Assembly: GCF_000004075.3 (NCBI RefSeq)
Contig: NC_026658.2
Coordinates: 26,524,075 to 26,588,074 of the forward strand
DNA length: 64,000 bases
Direction of reading: 5' to 3'
Source of the DNA: Cucumis sativus
Taxonomy: Eukaryota; Streptophyta; Magnoliopsida; Cucurbitales; Cucurbitaceae
A program made the position numbers and the translations under genes. Of this stretch, positions 11,028-22,319 are shown one piece after another. A model generated the notes under the pieces. It did no database searches. It was not told the DNA's origin and was given only the letters and a program-made list of their open reading frames with translations. The number at the start of each line of letters is the position of its first letter. Within the stretch, counting starts at the first letter, position 1.

Positions 11028-13984
11028 ATGTACAAGATTGACCCTGCTCATCATTTTCAGTCTATAGTAAGCAGTTTATCTCATTTAGAAAACAGTACGT
11101 AAAATAAAGGCTAAATTGAAACCAGGATCAATTAACCTTATTTAGAAATACAAAGTTCGGCCACTTTTTGGATCTTAATATAGTCTTTAATGGGCCGCTC
11201 ATCCACTACTTATTGTTAAGGGAGGTGGAAGATGAAAGGGTTGATCATATCAGTTTCAAGATAGGGGAAGTTGTGTGCAGTTTTGGTAGGAGAGAATTTA
11301 ATATGATGACGGGTCTATGGAGTTCTCAACCAGAGCCTATTGAATTGGTTGGGAATAGTAGGTTGTTGGAGAAGTTCTTCGAACAAAAAAAGTGTATTTA
11401 TATAAGTGACTTAGAGGACACATTTGTGGAATACGAGGGGGATGACGATGACGATGACATAGTTAAATTAGCTCTAGTGTACTTTATAGAGCTGTCATTG
11501 TTAGGAAAAGATAGGCGGACGAAAGTGGACCGAACTTTATTTAGGATTGCAGATGATTGGACCACATTTAACAATTACAATTGGGGAGGGTTGGTTTTTG
11601 GACGTACACTTTCTGCCTTAAAACGAGCCTTGGACATGCAACATGCCAAGGGAAAGAATAAATCAACTAAGACAAAATATACTGTCATGGGATTTCCGCA
11701 GGCGTTACAGGTATGTTACTTTACTTCCTATGCACATATTTATATATACATATATCTTGGGACACTTGCTAAACTTGTTTTGTCGAACATGGAATAGGTT
11801 TGGGCATATGAGTCTATACCAACCATCACTGAATGTGGTGTACATAAAGTAAGCAACGATGCAATACCACGAATGCTGAGGTGGGTGTGCGAACTATCGC
11901 CGAAGTCTCATGTCCTACAGAGCAGGTGTTTGACTCACCAATGGTAAGTATCAACAAACAGTAACTTACCGAATGCATGACTTTGTTCCTTTATGTTTTG
12001 ACTAACTAACTACATTTCCACTTTGTAGTTCTTAATTAACGTGGTAACTGAGATTACGCCTTAAGAGGAGGAGCATCTAAGAATGTCTTCAGGGGAACTT
12101 GTTGAGAAATCCCATCCATATAACACCGTTTCTGAGAAGAATGGTGATTCAAAACGACCAGGAGAAGCTAGTAATGATGACAATGACTGCAAAAAGAGTA
12201 AGAAAAAGAAGAAGTGGAAGTCTAAGATGAAAGAAGTTGTTCGAAAACTCAAATATCGAGTAGCGGTTCTCGAGAATGAACGTGGAAGCCTAAAATCAAT
12301 GCTGTCGACTATATTGAAACACCTTGAAGTTCAAAAAAAGGTTAGGAATCAAAGTTTGTTTAACATTTTCAAAGTTTGTGTACATTTTCAAAGTGTTCTT
12401 ACCAATACATTTTGACATTTCCAAAGGGTGAAGAAGGAGACTGCACGGGAGTTGAAGGTCATGATGCCCAGACCGAAGATGTTGACACACCCGGTACACC
12501 TTCTTGGTTGAGGATGCCAAGGAGGATGACACAAGTGATGGGGTGAAACACGTTGAACTTCAAAAAAGGTTAGGAATCAAAGTTGTGTAGTGGGGTGAAA
12601 ATCATCCTTACTAATGCTTTATCCTTAGTAATGCATTTTGACCTTCCATAGGGTGTCGAAGCAAACCGCACAGAGGATGACACAATGGACGAGTTGGATA
12701 AGAAGGTTCATATTGATTTGGAGGAGCCAATAGACGTCGTTGACGATTTCAACGAGGAAATTGGAGTAAAAAGTCTTACTTATTTTGATTCAGACGTCAT
12801 GGAAATAAAACCATTATCCACTAAACGACCACATGTTCGGCCCACACGTAGCAAGCATGCAAGTGTATACTTGTCAACCCCTTCACAGCTTTAGTTAAAC
12901 GGTCTACAAAATCAACACCACCACCTCTCAGTCTCAACCATCCGTCTATGATCCTATGCACAAAATACCTGACGCCCATTTAGATCGACTCAGAGCTTGG
13001 ATCACAAACAAGCGTACGAAAGATGAGGTGCGTGAAACTTTTCACGGGAAAAAATCGAAGGAATTTTTCAGAGACTTTTTCATGTGTCGTCGGTGGTTGG
13101 CGGATGAGGTTAGACTTTTCTTATTATTTCTTATTTACAGTTTTAGAGCACTTAGTAAAACCATGTTTGTTAACTAAAAATAGTACCTTCAAGAAGTTGG
13201 TTTGATCGCATAACCGAATTAAATGTTTTATTTTGTTTCTATTAGCATTTGGATGCACTCTTTCTTCTCATTCGCTTCAACATTAAGACAGCCATGATAC
13301 CTTCTGCTCAAAACTTCACAACTGTAGACACACTCTTCATGGTTTGTACTCGCAACCATACTTTATGTACTGAATTTGCTTTTGATATTTGTCTTATTGT
13401 CTTATTGTATACATGCATGTGTGTTTTTTTCCTTCCAGCGACTATTAGTTGCGAAGTGGCCTGAATACCAAGAATGTATTAAAGGGAATCGACCATTTCA
13501 CTAGAAGGAGGAGTATCGGTTGGTTGACTATGTTGTCGGATCAAAACAAGACTTTCAAGATCCTTGGGTGAATGATGATTACATTTACTCTCCATTCAAT
13601 ATCCATGGCAATCATTGGATTCTATTATGCTTGGACTTGGTACGTTGTCAAGTTAAGGTATGGGATTCGCTTCCGTCGCTTACGAGTGTCGAAGATATGA
13701 GAAGCATATTAGTGCCAATTCAAGAGATGATGCCAAATTTGCTCGATACTACTGGATTCTTTGTTAGGAGAGGCGGATCATCAACACACAAGGAACCTTG
13801 GCCACTTGTCATTGTCGACTCCATTCCACTTCAACGCAACAATAGTGATTGTGGTGTATTTACAATTAAGTATTTCGAATATGAAGCTTTTGGTTTAGAT
13901 GTAGCTACATTATGTCAAGAAAACATGTCATATTTTAGAAAACAATTGGCATTTCAATTATGGACCAACAATCCCATATATTGA
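11028..13984 (+). pseudogene. DUF1985 / Ulp1-type SUMO protease (C48) gene of the MULE, decayed
   Basis: Pieces lie in order. A short first exon at 11028 ends HHFQSI. The DUF1985 domain (11168-11710 plus 11798-11940) contains GRREFNMMTGL, a DDDDDD acidic run and, in the second part, VWAYESIPTI. A Lys-rich, coiled-coil linker lies at 12083-12340. Spacer exons at 12685-12894, 12956-13108 and 13244-13340 follow, and the C48 peptidase domain is at 13440-13984. Its catalytic residues are visible: His in NHWILL (13613-13615), Asp in VWDSL (13664-13666) and Cys in NNSDCGVF (13850-13852). Damage: a reading-frame change near 11925, an in-frame TAA near 12060 and an in-frame TAG near 13502. Family proteins cleave SUMO-like modifiers; the role in MULE biology is unknown. 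The exon structure is approximate. Confidence 0.85.
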
Positions 13985-14760
13985 CTTTTAGTTCCAACTT
14001 TTGAAGGAATTGTATATGTTCCAAACTATGTACATAAATAGTTTTATATAATGGAATGAATACCATTTTTGTTTTATGGTATGAAATTTTTATTTCATTC
14101 TCTTGGAAAATTGTAAAGTGTGCAGAACTTTTATATAATGTACAACAATGCAGGTGAGAGCAACATTCTCATGCTCTTAGAATTAGGAAGACCAATTTAT
14201 CCCACACTGTATGAAAATTTCACCTCTTTGAATGCTAATTGTTTTTGGCAGGTGTCTTAGAAACATTTTTGGATTTATGATGTATGAATATAGACATTCT
14301 TGATGTGTTACCGGTGGTAGAGTAGAACTTTGTGGTGGCTGCGGAACTGCAGAAGCAATGAGTTCAGGTTCTGCATCAAAATCAATTAAACTTCCAGAAG
14401 GTTGCTGTTAGCCCTGTGCAAAATCAATTAAACTTCCAAAATCAATTAAACGACATGTTAGGGATATTTTGGGAGAGAATGTATCTCCACTTCGTGTTAT
14501 TGAACCACCAAAAAGTAGTGATACGACCAAGGTTGCTGATAGCTCTGTGCATTAACATTTCATCCTTCTGAGAACTGGTATCTGTCCATTTATTTGAGCC
14601 TTTCATTTAAAATTGATCACGTTTGGTCTGTTCTTGTTATCTCAGCAAGAGCCTCCTCTATATGACGGTGGTAAAGTATTGGACTTGGTTGTTGCATACA
14701 TTAACAGGTTATGATATGATAAAATGTGGGGGATGTAAGCTTACCATGATACAAGAGTGG
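13985..14760. other. spacer between the converging MULE genes, possible captured fragment
   Basis: No known domain was recognised. A stretch at about 14360-14555 reads as a peptide containing KSIKRHVRDILGENVSPLR and ends at a stop. An AG at about 14644 precedes a second short frame containing EPPLYDGGKVLDLVVAYINR. A short phrase AATCAATTAAACTTCCA is repeated at 14381 and 14423. This could be the 3' untranslated regions of the two genes, or debris of a captured host gene, which MULEs are known to pick up. Confidence 0.35.
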
Positions 14761-14761
14761 T

Positions 14762-16410
14762 CTAGAGAATACTTCTCCACGCTTCTGAGAACGTTGATTC
14801 ACGATATGTTCTAGATGCATTGTAAAACAAAGTAGCTATAGTGTCATTCTTGTATTTATCATTCAATTTTTGAGTCAAGTGTTGCACACAAAGTCCATGG
14901 AATGCGGAGGGAAAAATCGATGCAATACACTTAGAAAAACATGTTTTTCGATCTGTCACGAAGCCTAGATTAGGCACCTCTCCTATTGCAACTTTCAATT
15001 TCTCTAAGAACCACTGTATTGAAGCATCTGTTTCTCTGTCCACCACTCCAAAGGCAAGAGGATAAATTTGATTGTTACCATCCAAGCAAACAGCAACTAT
15101 CAACTGACCCCGATATTTGTTCTTAAGGAATGTTCCATCCATGACTATAATCGGTCTAATGCAGTTTAAGAATCCTCGAACACATGGACCAAAAGCCATA
15201 AAAAGATATTTGAAGAAACGATCATCTTCAAGTTCCATGTGAAATATTGTACCTACATTTGCAAGTTTGAGAGCTTCACCATATCTAAGCAATAGATTAT
15301 ATGACTCTTCAGGACACCCACGCACTCGTTCATACGCATTTTCTCTAGCGCGCCATGCTTTTTCATAACTCATATTTATGCCATAGTCTTGCCTCATGTC
15401 TTCTATGATATCACGTGGTTTGTATAGACGATCGACTCCCTTGAACTTTGACTTTATTAATTCTCCAACAACCCAAGATTTTGCTTGCCTATGGTCACGA
15501 TTCAAAACGTCAAGAGAACACGAATGAACTTTGACATACTTTTTAATCTTAAATATATTTGAATCCTTCAATCTCATCGCTCGCAGTCTCCAACCACACT
15601 TGTTGTCAATGCATCTAACAAAGAGAACCTCTTTTGTAGACTTTTTTACTACAAACTGAAAATTTTTTTCATCGCCAAGACACTTAATCTCATTGACAAA
15701 TCTTTTTTGGAAAAAAATATTTGTCCTACATCAAACTCCTCACTTGTAGAGCTTTCTTCGGACCAATCATTCATGTCTGTCTTCAACTTTTGGCTAGAAG
15801 AGCTGTAACGAACTTTAGATTTTCCTTTGCAATCTTTTGTAGGACCATCTCTATGTTGTGGGATGTCAAATGATTCACTATTCATCTCTACTGGCTCCCA
15901 TGTAAAAGTCTCATCTTTCGAATCATATAACTCATATGATTCCCATATAGCCGAAGTGGTCCCTATCACGTTATCACACAAGCCAACTTCAACTTCACGA
16001 ACATGAACTTTATTCTCATTTAATGTATCCATTACAATTGGAGGATGAGGGTTTAAGTAATGAGCTTGGTTGCTGCCAGATACTGAATTGTAATCTTTGC
16101 TTAACACGTTTTTGCTTTGATTACTTTTAGGCTCTAATGGATTTTCACTAAGAAGATAAAACTTCAAATCACGGTCATTGCTTAACTCAAATGGAGGAGC
16201 TTCGTGTTCCACTTTTATCTCATATATGCATCTTATCATTACGTCGAACTTTGAAGGGTCAACTTCTGCAAGGTCATATAATTCTGCCTGTAAATCTTTA
16301 TGTGTTATTTCTTTACTGACAACGATGCCTTTTAACATGCCTCCTTCGTATTTTCTTCGCCTCTCATCCCACGTACCACCGTAACGCACTAACATGGGAA
16401 CATGTGACAT
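14762..16410 (-). pseudogene. MuDR-type MULE transposase, frameshifted and C-terminally truncated
   Basis: The N-terminal half (16410 down to about 15715) holds the MuDR N-terminal region and an acidic linker with EESSTSEEFD. The next part, in another frame from about 15715 to 14762, holds the zinc-type DNA-binding block with VRCIDNKCGWRLRA (near 15610). It then holds the MULE transposase core with IIVMDGTFLKNKYRGQLIVA (first Asp, residue 147 of the lower ORF), LAFGVVDRETDASIQWF, FVTDR (second Asp, residue 209) and the C-x2-H signature in GLCVQHL. The third catalytic acid cannot be assigned. The frame ends at SEAWRSIL, well before the SWIM zinc finger that full MuDR transposases carry. The frame break falls at a T6/A7 run at 15701-15717. 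Confidence 0.88.
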
Positions 16411-16653
16411 CCTTAAACCACCTTATACTTTTCAATTGCTGCAAAAAATGATTTGAAGTTAGAGTTTGACATATCACATAAACAAAGTTTATTAAAAAAC
16501 AGTAGGTAAATACTAAATAAAACGTGCATGACACCCTACATGTTTACGATATTGACAGCTACAAAATGTTTAGGATATTGCGAGATACAAAAAACAATAT
16601 TTAAAAGTCACCCTAAATCAATTCATTTCAGATTAAACATTTCAATTTAAGAA

Positions 16654-16707
16654 CCTGCGAGATGTCTGCGAGATGTTTGCGAGATGTCTACCAGATGTTT
16701 GCGAGAT
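16654..16707 (+). repeat. cluster of TGCGAGATGT motifs in the MULE
   Basis: Four copies of TGCGAGAT occur in about 54 bp, each followed by GT or AA, with one diverged copy (ACCAGATGT) between them. The reverse complement, ATCTCGCA, occurs four times on the left side of the element (10690-10900). The inverted arrangement suggests subterminal sites, perhaps for transposase binding; that is inference. Confidence 0.7.
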
Positions 16708-16981
16708 AAAATAATAATAATGTTAAATTGCTAACATCCTTTGAAACATCTCTAAAACAACCTTAAATCAACCCTAAATCAACTTGAAACAATAAAAAAT
16801 AATATTTGATTTATACATTTAAGATGCAAATATATATACATATAACACAACACAATTCAGATTCGGATTTTAAAAAAAATTAAAACAAACCACAATTCGT
16901 GAGATGATCGCCGGAGTAGATGATGAACGACATCGGAGTAAAGCGGAAAGTTGACAAACTTTTGAGAGAGGAGAAGAATTA

Positions 16982-17133
16982 CAAATGAGTTTTTCTTTTT
17001 TCTTTTTCCTTTACATAATCTATGAGAAGGAGCAATGCAACAAATGAGTTTTTCTTTTTTCTTTACGTAATCTATGAGACTGCAACAGAATGATTTTTCT
17101 TTTTCTTTTTTCCCTTTACGTAATCTATGAGGA
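16982..17133 (+). repeat. tandem repeat, ~47-57-bp unit, three copies
   Basis: Three successive copies contain an AATGAGTTTTTC-like start, a T/C-rich middle and TTTACRTAATCTATGAG at the end. They lie just inside the right terminal inverted repeat of the MULE. Confidence 0.85.
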
Positions 17134-17236
17134 GAGGAGAAGAAGGTTGGCTTCGAAATTCTGTTTTTTTCCTTAAGGTGAATGACATTGAAGAGAGAGA
17201 GGTTGGAAAAGAAGAGAAGAGCAAATGTGAATTGAA

Positions 17237-17363
17237 ATTAAACGAGGGTATTTTCGTCGTTTCACCTCCAATTTGTCCTATATGTCAAATTTTTTACCAT
17301 CAATCCTAAAAATCTTTATCTATCCCATTTTTTGCCTTTTTTTTTTTTTTTTGTCAATTCCCC
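17237..17363 (-). repeat. right terminal inverted repeat of the MULE
   Basis: This is the reverse complement of the left repeat. On the + strand it reads GAGGGTATTTTCGTCGTTTC, ACCTCCAATTTGTCCTATA, TTTTTACCATCAATCCTAAA and ATCTTTATCTATCCCATTTT, then a T run, and ends GTCAATTCCCC. The T run (about 17 T) is an expansion relative to the left copy. The repeat ends 177 bp before the PotD-like start codon. Confidence 0.88.
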
Positions 17364-17540
17364 GTAAATCTGTTGGGTTTCAAGAAACAGAAAACCCATA
17401 ATTAATTATTTAATTGAGAGGAGATTTGAGTTCCATGGCGATGGCGATAAAGAGATTCAATTGATACTAATAAGTAAGTCGTGAATTGGTGAGTAAACCA
17501 CACGTTAGACCCTGGAGACTCAACCTCGAGCTCTGTTTGA

Positions 17541-20500
17541 ATGGCGGCATTGCTGCCCTCCGCCACATCCCTTTCTCTCCCACTCCCATGTCGCCGCTCA
17601 AATCCTTCATCCTCTATCCCTTCCCTTTCTTCTTCCTCTTCCAACTACACCACCATTTTCCGCTGTTGCTCCTCCTTAACTCAGATGCATTCGCCAGAGG
17701 ATGAGCCATCCGGTCAAGCTAAGTTCCCAATAATTCCCCACACCCCGCCACTTCGCCTCGCCGCATCGGCGGTCCTTTTTCTCAGTTTCAGTATTGGCTT
17801 CGGCATCGGAGCTCGATCATCCTTCGCGGCTTCTTCCCCGCTGCCTCCTTCTCTGGCGTCAGATAATTACAACTTGGAAGAGGAGAAGGTAGTTCCTAGT
17901 AAGTCCCCTGCATTTTTCTCTTGTTACTTGCCTCGGTAGCGTCGATTTACAGATTTGGCTTTATCGCATTTTAAGTAATTGTTCGGAATTTAGATTTGAG
18001 GGCTCTGCGTATAACTATTGGTCCTGCTTTGCTTGTCTTAGGTCTTGTTGTTTTTGAACCTATAATTTTCTGCTCTGTAGGTGGGGATGAGAAGGTGGAG
18101 GAGAAGAAAATGGATGAAGCGTTTGAAGAGTGGAAATCTAAGAAGTTTGCTTTGACCGTTCCTTTGAATGTCGTTGCTCTTCGTGACTCTATTCCTCCTT
18201 CTTGGATTAAGGTCTGTCTAAGTTCCCGGAGTTTTTGCAATTTTCCTTAGCTAGACGGTCATTCCTCTTTTGTGTAATTCTGTCTCATCCTCACTTTTGC
18301 ATTACAAGCAAAAAATGATACGGTAATTGGGTACATAACCTATTCAAAAATTAGAATTATCAAAATGCTCGTTGTAGAAAATGTTTAATATCTCCAACTA
18401 CAAGATATTATAGAACTCAAAGGACAGTACAACTGTAGAATCTGGGTTCTGTTCGTGATATCTCCAACATATTGAATTTCCCAAAATCACTTCATTTTCT
18501 CACTCTCCTGAAAACATGTGTAGAAACTCTTCAGTTCATATCTGCTTTGGCCGCCTCACTCTTGATCCTCATCTTTGAATCAACTAAAGGAATTCTTTCT
18601 TTTGATCTGGAAGGATGTTGTTTTTGACATGGGTTGCCTTTTCTAGCTCATGATATAATGGATGGAGGAGAATTTTGACTGAATTGTCTGAACTATATAG
18701 CCATCTTCCCGTTTTGGTTACTCTTCTCTTAATCAAAAGGATATGGAGTCTTATGCTTGGATACTTCCTAACAAGAACTCGATCTGAATGTGTTGAAATA
18801 TAACTATGAAGAAATACAAATAAACCCAAGTATATAGGAACTTGGAACCTCCCTCACGAGGGTACTCTCTCAAGCCCTAGATCACTCTACAATGTGACCC
18901 AGCTTTACCCCCTCCCTCCCTCTAATTTATAACAACATTAGTGACCACCTCTATTCAGTAACTACCTTTTGATCTAATTACTCTTATACCCCTTAACTAT
19001 TAACACCATATTAAATATCTAGTACCTAACATCTTATTATTAGGCTCTTTTTGAATTGTTTCCAATCAATGCATCAAATTATTTATAATGAAGTCCAAGG
19101 TTATAACCTTTTAGAATGAAAATCTATTTAAAAAATTATTTTGCAGTTAATTTTCCTAATGTTTTGAGAATGTTGGTCAGAGTTGGGACAATTTCTCATT
19201 GGTTTTCTCATGTAGGAGTTTATTCAATCACAAGGGAAGAGATTAAAATTCACTGTGAAGTTCAATGGAAGTCTTGAGAGTATTTTTTCTGAATTATCTG
19301 TTCCTGTTGGTAAAAGCAAGGTTAAGCCTTCTTCCATCATGGTTGCTGATGTTGTTAGTATCGGTGATTCTTGGCTCAACTTTGCAATTAAGAAGGCTCT
19401 TATCGAACCTATTCAAGATGTGGAAGACCAAGACTGGTATAATAATTTAAGCACTAAATGGAAGGTAATAATGCAAATGGTCTTTTTGTGGAGTTGTGAA
19501 TTACGTTGATTGTGCTGAAATAAATACATATGACGTTGCATGTATTTTTTTAAAGAAGAAAACACAATGTTCCATTGATATAGAGAGAAGCACAAAGTGT
19601 TCAGTCAATAAAAAGAAATCAAATCTCTATATGGTAGTTTGTGTGCCCTCAACTAATCTCTTAGCCATACCTGTCATACAAAACCGAACAAAATATTCCC
19701 CTCAATTTCAGAATATTACTACATGCATATTTTATTTTCACTAACAATGTTGCAGGTACTTCTACGCAGAAACTCTGAGGGTGAAATAGATCCTGAAGGT
19801 AAAATATGGTCTGCTCCATATAGATGGGGATGCATGGTTATAGCATACAATAAAGTTAAATTTCGGAAGAACAACTTGGCCCCCATGGAGGTACTAACTA
19901 TGAGAGTAGATAACTTTTGTCCTCCATGACTGTTTCTGTTAAGGAGTTCCATTTTCTCTGTGTTTGTATTTCGTGTTCTTGGCTAACAAAAGAGTATTAC
20001 ATTTTCCATCTCAATTTGTTCTAGAAATTAAAGTCGTTCTTTTCCATCTAAAGAGCAATTTGCTTCCTCTAGTATTCTTAGGTTCATCAGTACTGCTGCT
20101 GCAGGACTGGTCAGATTTATGGTGCCCTGAACTTCGAGGAAGGATTTCAATGGTTGATTCACCTAGAGAAGTAATTGGTGCTGTTCTTAAGTACATGGGT
20201 GCATCTTATAACACAGAAAACATAAGCTCACAAATTCCTGGTGGCCGAGATGCCATACATCAAAATCTAACTTTGCTTGCAAAACAGGTCAGCAGATAAA
20301 TCTTATTCCAATCAGATGACAAAGTTGATGAATTTAGTAATATATTTTTTTTTCAGACTATTACTTGCAAAATAGAACTCCGTCTCTCTCTATCTTGTCA
20401 TGGAAAAGTTGTGGAATTTGATTTTCCCTTCAGAACTTTAAAATCAGTTCTTTATATTTTAGTTGGTGATATTTTCCCCCTGCTGAAAGATTCCATTGCA

Positions 20501-22208
20501 ATGATTCTCATTAGCTCCAAATTATAGGGAATCCCTGGCTCTGGCTTAACTCTTAGCTTACCGGTGTTATTTAATTTATTATGATAACAAATATTTCATT
20601 TTGAGAAATATTACCAAAAAGGGAGGAACTTAACGGAAGGAAAATTACAAAAAATTCAAGCCATCTAGAGTTGAAAGAAAATCATTCTTGTGGTCTCGTT
20701 TGATAAACATTTGGTTTTTAAAAATTTTGCTTATGAACACGTCTGATCAATGAATTTCTTTGTTTTGTTGCCTAATTTTCAAACTCTAGTTTTTGGATTT
20801 TGGCTAAAAATTTAAGATGGGTGAAAATCATATTAAAAAAATTGTATTCTCAATTTTCAAAAACAGAAAACAAAGATTTTGTGAGGAATCCTTTCAAAAT
20901 CTGAAGCGGTAGTGATTTGGAAAATGATGGGGTTTAAATTCTCATTTCACCTGATATTGATAACCATTACAATTTTGTCCATTGTTGTACACTTGTACAT
21001 TTATATTCTCATCTTATAGGTACGTTTGTTCGATAGTGCACACTATCTGAAAGCATTTGCAGTTGGGGATGTGTGGGTAGCTGTTGGATGGAGTAGCGAT
21101 GTTCTTCCGGTTGTTAAACGCATGTCAAATATTGCAGTGGTTGTTCCCAAGTCTGGATCAAGCTTATGGGCTGATTTATGGGTATATTCCAATTAACCCA
21201 TGTCCTCTTTACATTAAGGATCCTTAAAACATAATTCAAACTCAAACACCACTCTAACGCTGAAACTAGGTTTAGAAAGAAATCGACAATCCTACTTGAT
21301 TGTTGGAGTGTACATCGGTTGGTGTCAGTTTTGGAAAAAAAACTGGCACTGATACCTACTGCAGGCTGCTGTATGTGGCAGCTAACTCACTGGCGACCAT
21401 TGAGTTGGTTTACTTTTTTCAAAAAAGAACTTTGGCAGTGCTGGAAAGAACGAGAGGGCGAGGGGCAGAGAGAGGTGAGGAGAGGTCCCTGGAGGTATGT
21501 ATTGTTGGAGAAAGAGATGTGGGTGAATGAGGGGGCTAGCGTTTTCAAATTTTTGTGTCAGGTTTTTCACTTTTCTTCGAACTAGCCAAATTTTTTTTTT
21601 CCTGATGGCCACACCAAACAGACCAACCAACCTCAATTCGATTAATCTGATCAGTTTTCGGTGTATGTATGTTCGTGCCACCTACATGGTGGGTGCCGTC
21701 ACAACTCTCATTTTCATCATTCAAAATTTGAGGTTGAGTAATGGTGCCAATTATCAAATATGTTTGTCTTTTGCAGGCAATTCCTGCCACCTCCAGAATC
21801 GAGACAGAGCCAATAGGTGGAAGAGTTAGAGGACCTTCCCCATTGTTCCACCAATGGATAGAATTTTGCTTGCAAACTGCTAGAGCACTGCCTTTCAAGC
21901 AGGAGGTAGTCCCCGGTGCCTCGCCCGCTGCCATAGAAGGTCCTGTGGTTGTTCCTAAAGAACTGTTTGAAGGTAAACCAAAGTTAGATACGAATCTCAT
22001 CGGCGGAGTACCCCCTTCTGACATTTTAGAGAAATGTGAGTTCCTCCAGCCCTTATCAGACTCTACTTTGGCAGATTACCGATGGTTAGCTGCAAATATG
22101 CAGAAGCCCGAGCATCGTTTGATGGACAGAGTTCATCAAGCTGTCTCATCCCTTGTAAGATTTGTTTCACAGATCAGCTTAAAAAACTCAACTAAAATCA
22201 GTAGTTGA
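17541..22208 (+). CDS. plastid-targeted PotD-like polyamine-binding-family protein
   Basis: Seven exons read in frame: 17541-17898, 18081-18211, 19216-19464, 19756-19890, 20105-20287, 21020-21181 and 21777-22208, giving 549 aa. The N-terminus is rich in Ser and Ala (about 60 residues), as in plastid transit peptides. A hydrophobic stretch follows at about 73-90, then ARSSFAASSP, which resembles a thylakoid-type second signal. The body resembles the bacterial extracytoplasmic solute-binding fold (spermidine/putrescine-binding PotD) and the single-copy plant gene represented by Arabidopsis At1g31410. Seen in it are WLNFAIKKALIEPI, IWSAPYRWGCMVIAYNKVKF, DLWCPELRGRISMVDSPREV and AVGDVWVAVGWSSDVLP. 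Ligand binding has not been shown here. A MULE ends directly upstream. Confidence 0.9.
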
Positions 22209-22319
22209 AAACTTAGGCAACCAAGTGGTTTTTTTTCTTTTGTTGTACTAAGAGATCCTAAGTTCTCCTTGTAATAAGTCTAAGTGTTGTAGTTGTTTTG
22301 ACGTCGTTTTTCTTTTTGG

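Larger units (their letters stand above)
16412..17236. other. right subterminal non-coding part of the MULE
   Basis: This is the leader side of the transposase gene. It contains the TGCGAGATG motif cluster at 16654-16707 and a three-copy tandem repeat at 16982-17133. The rest is AT-rich without a credible coding frame. Confidence 0.5.
9360..17363. mobile_element. Mutator-like element (MULE) carrying Ulp1 protease and MuDR transposase genes
   Basis: The two ends are long inverted repeats (about 9360-9486 and 17237-17363). Read inward, both run GAATTGACAAAAAA, a GGGATAGATAAAGA-like block, TTTTAGGATTRATKGTAAAAAA, GACATWTAGGACAAATTGGA, GGTGAAAYGACGAAAATACC and CTCRTTTAATTTCA. Between them are a + strand DUF1985/Ulp1-protease gene and a - strand MuDR-type transposase gene that converge, as mudrA and mudrB do in maize MuDR. 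Ulp1-bearing MULEs are an established plant group (Kaonashi/KI-MULEs; CUMULE in melon). Both genes carry frameshifts or stop codons, so the copy is not autonomous. No convincing 8-10 bp target-site duplication was found: the left flank ends CTAATTTTT and the right begins GTAAATCTG. Confidence 0.88.

Noticed and set aside
9351..17372. Target-site duplication around the MULE (CTAATTTTT against GTAAATCTG)
   Set aside because: At best five of nine positions agree and shifting the ends by a few bases does not help. It is not convincing.
18791..19031. Possible LTR (TGTTGAAATA...CTAACA) in the second intron of the PotD-like gene
   Set aside because: The ends look LTR-like, but the 5-bp flanks (GAATG and TCTTA) do not match and no relative in the window supports it.
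21300..21585. Overlapping frames in the sixth intron of the PotD-like gene
   Set aside because: The flanking exons join in frame without them. The G-rich phrase GAGAGGGCGAGGGGCAGAGA may belong to a small insertion, but no ends were found.
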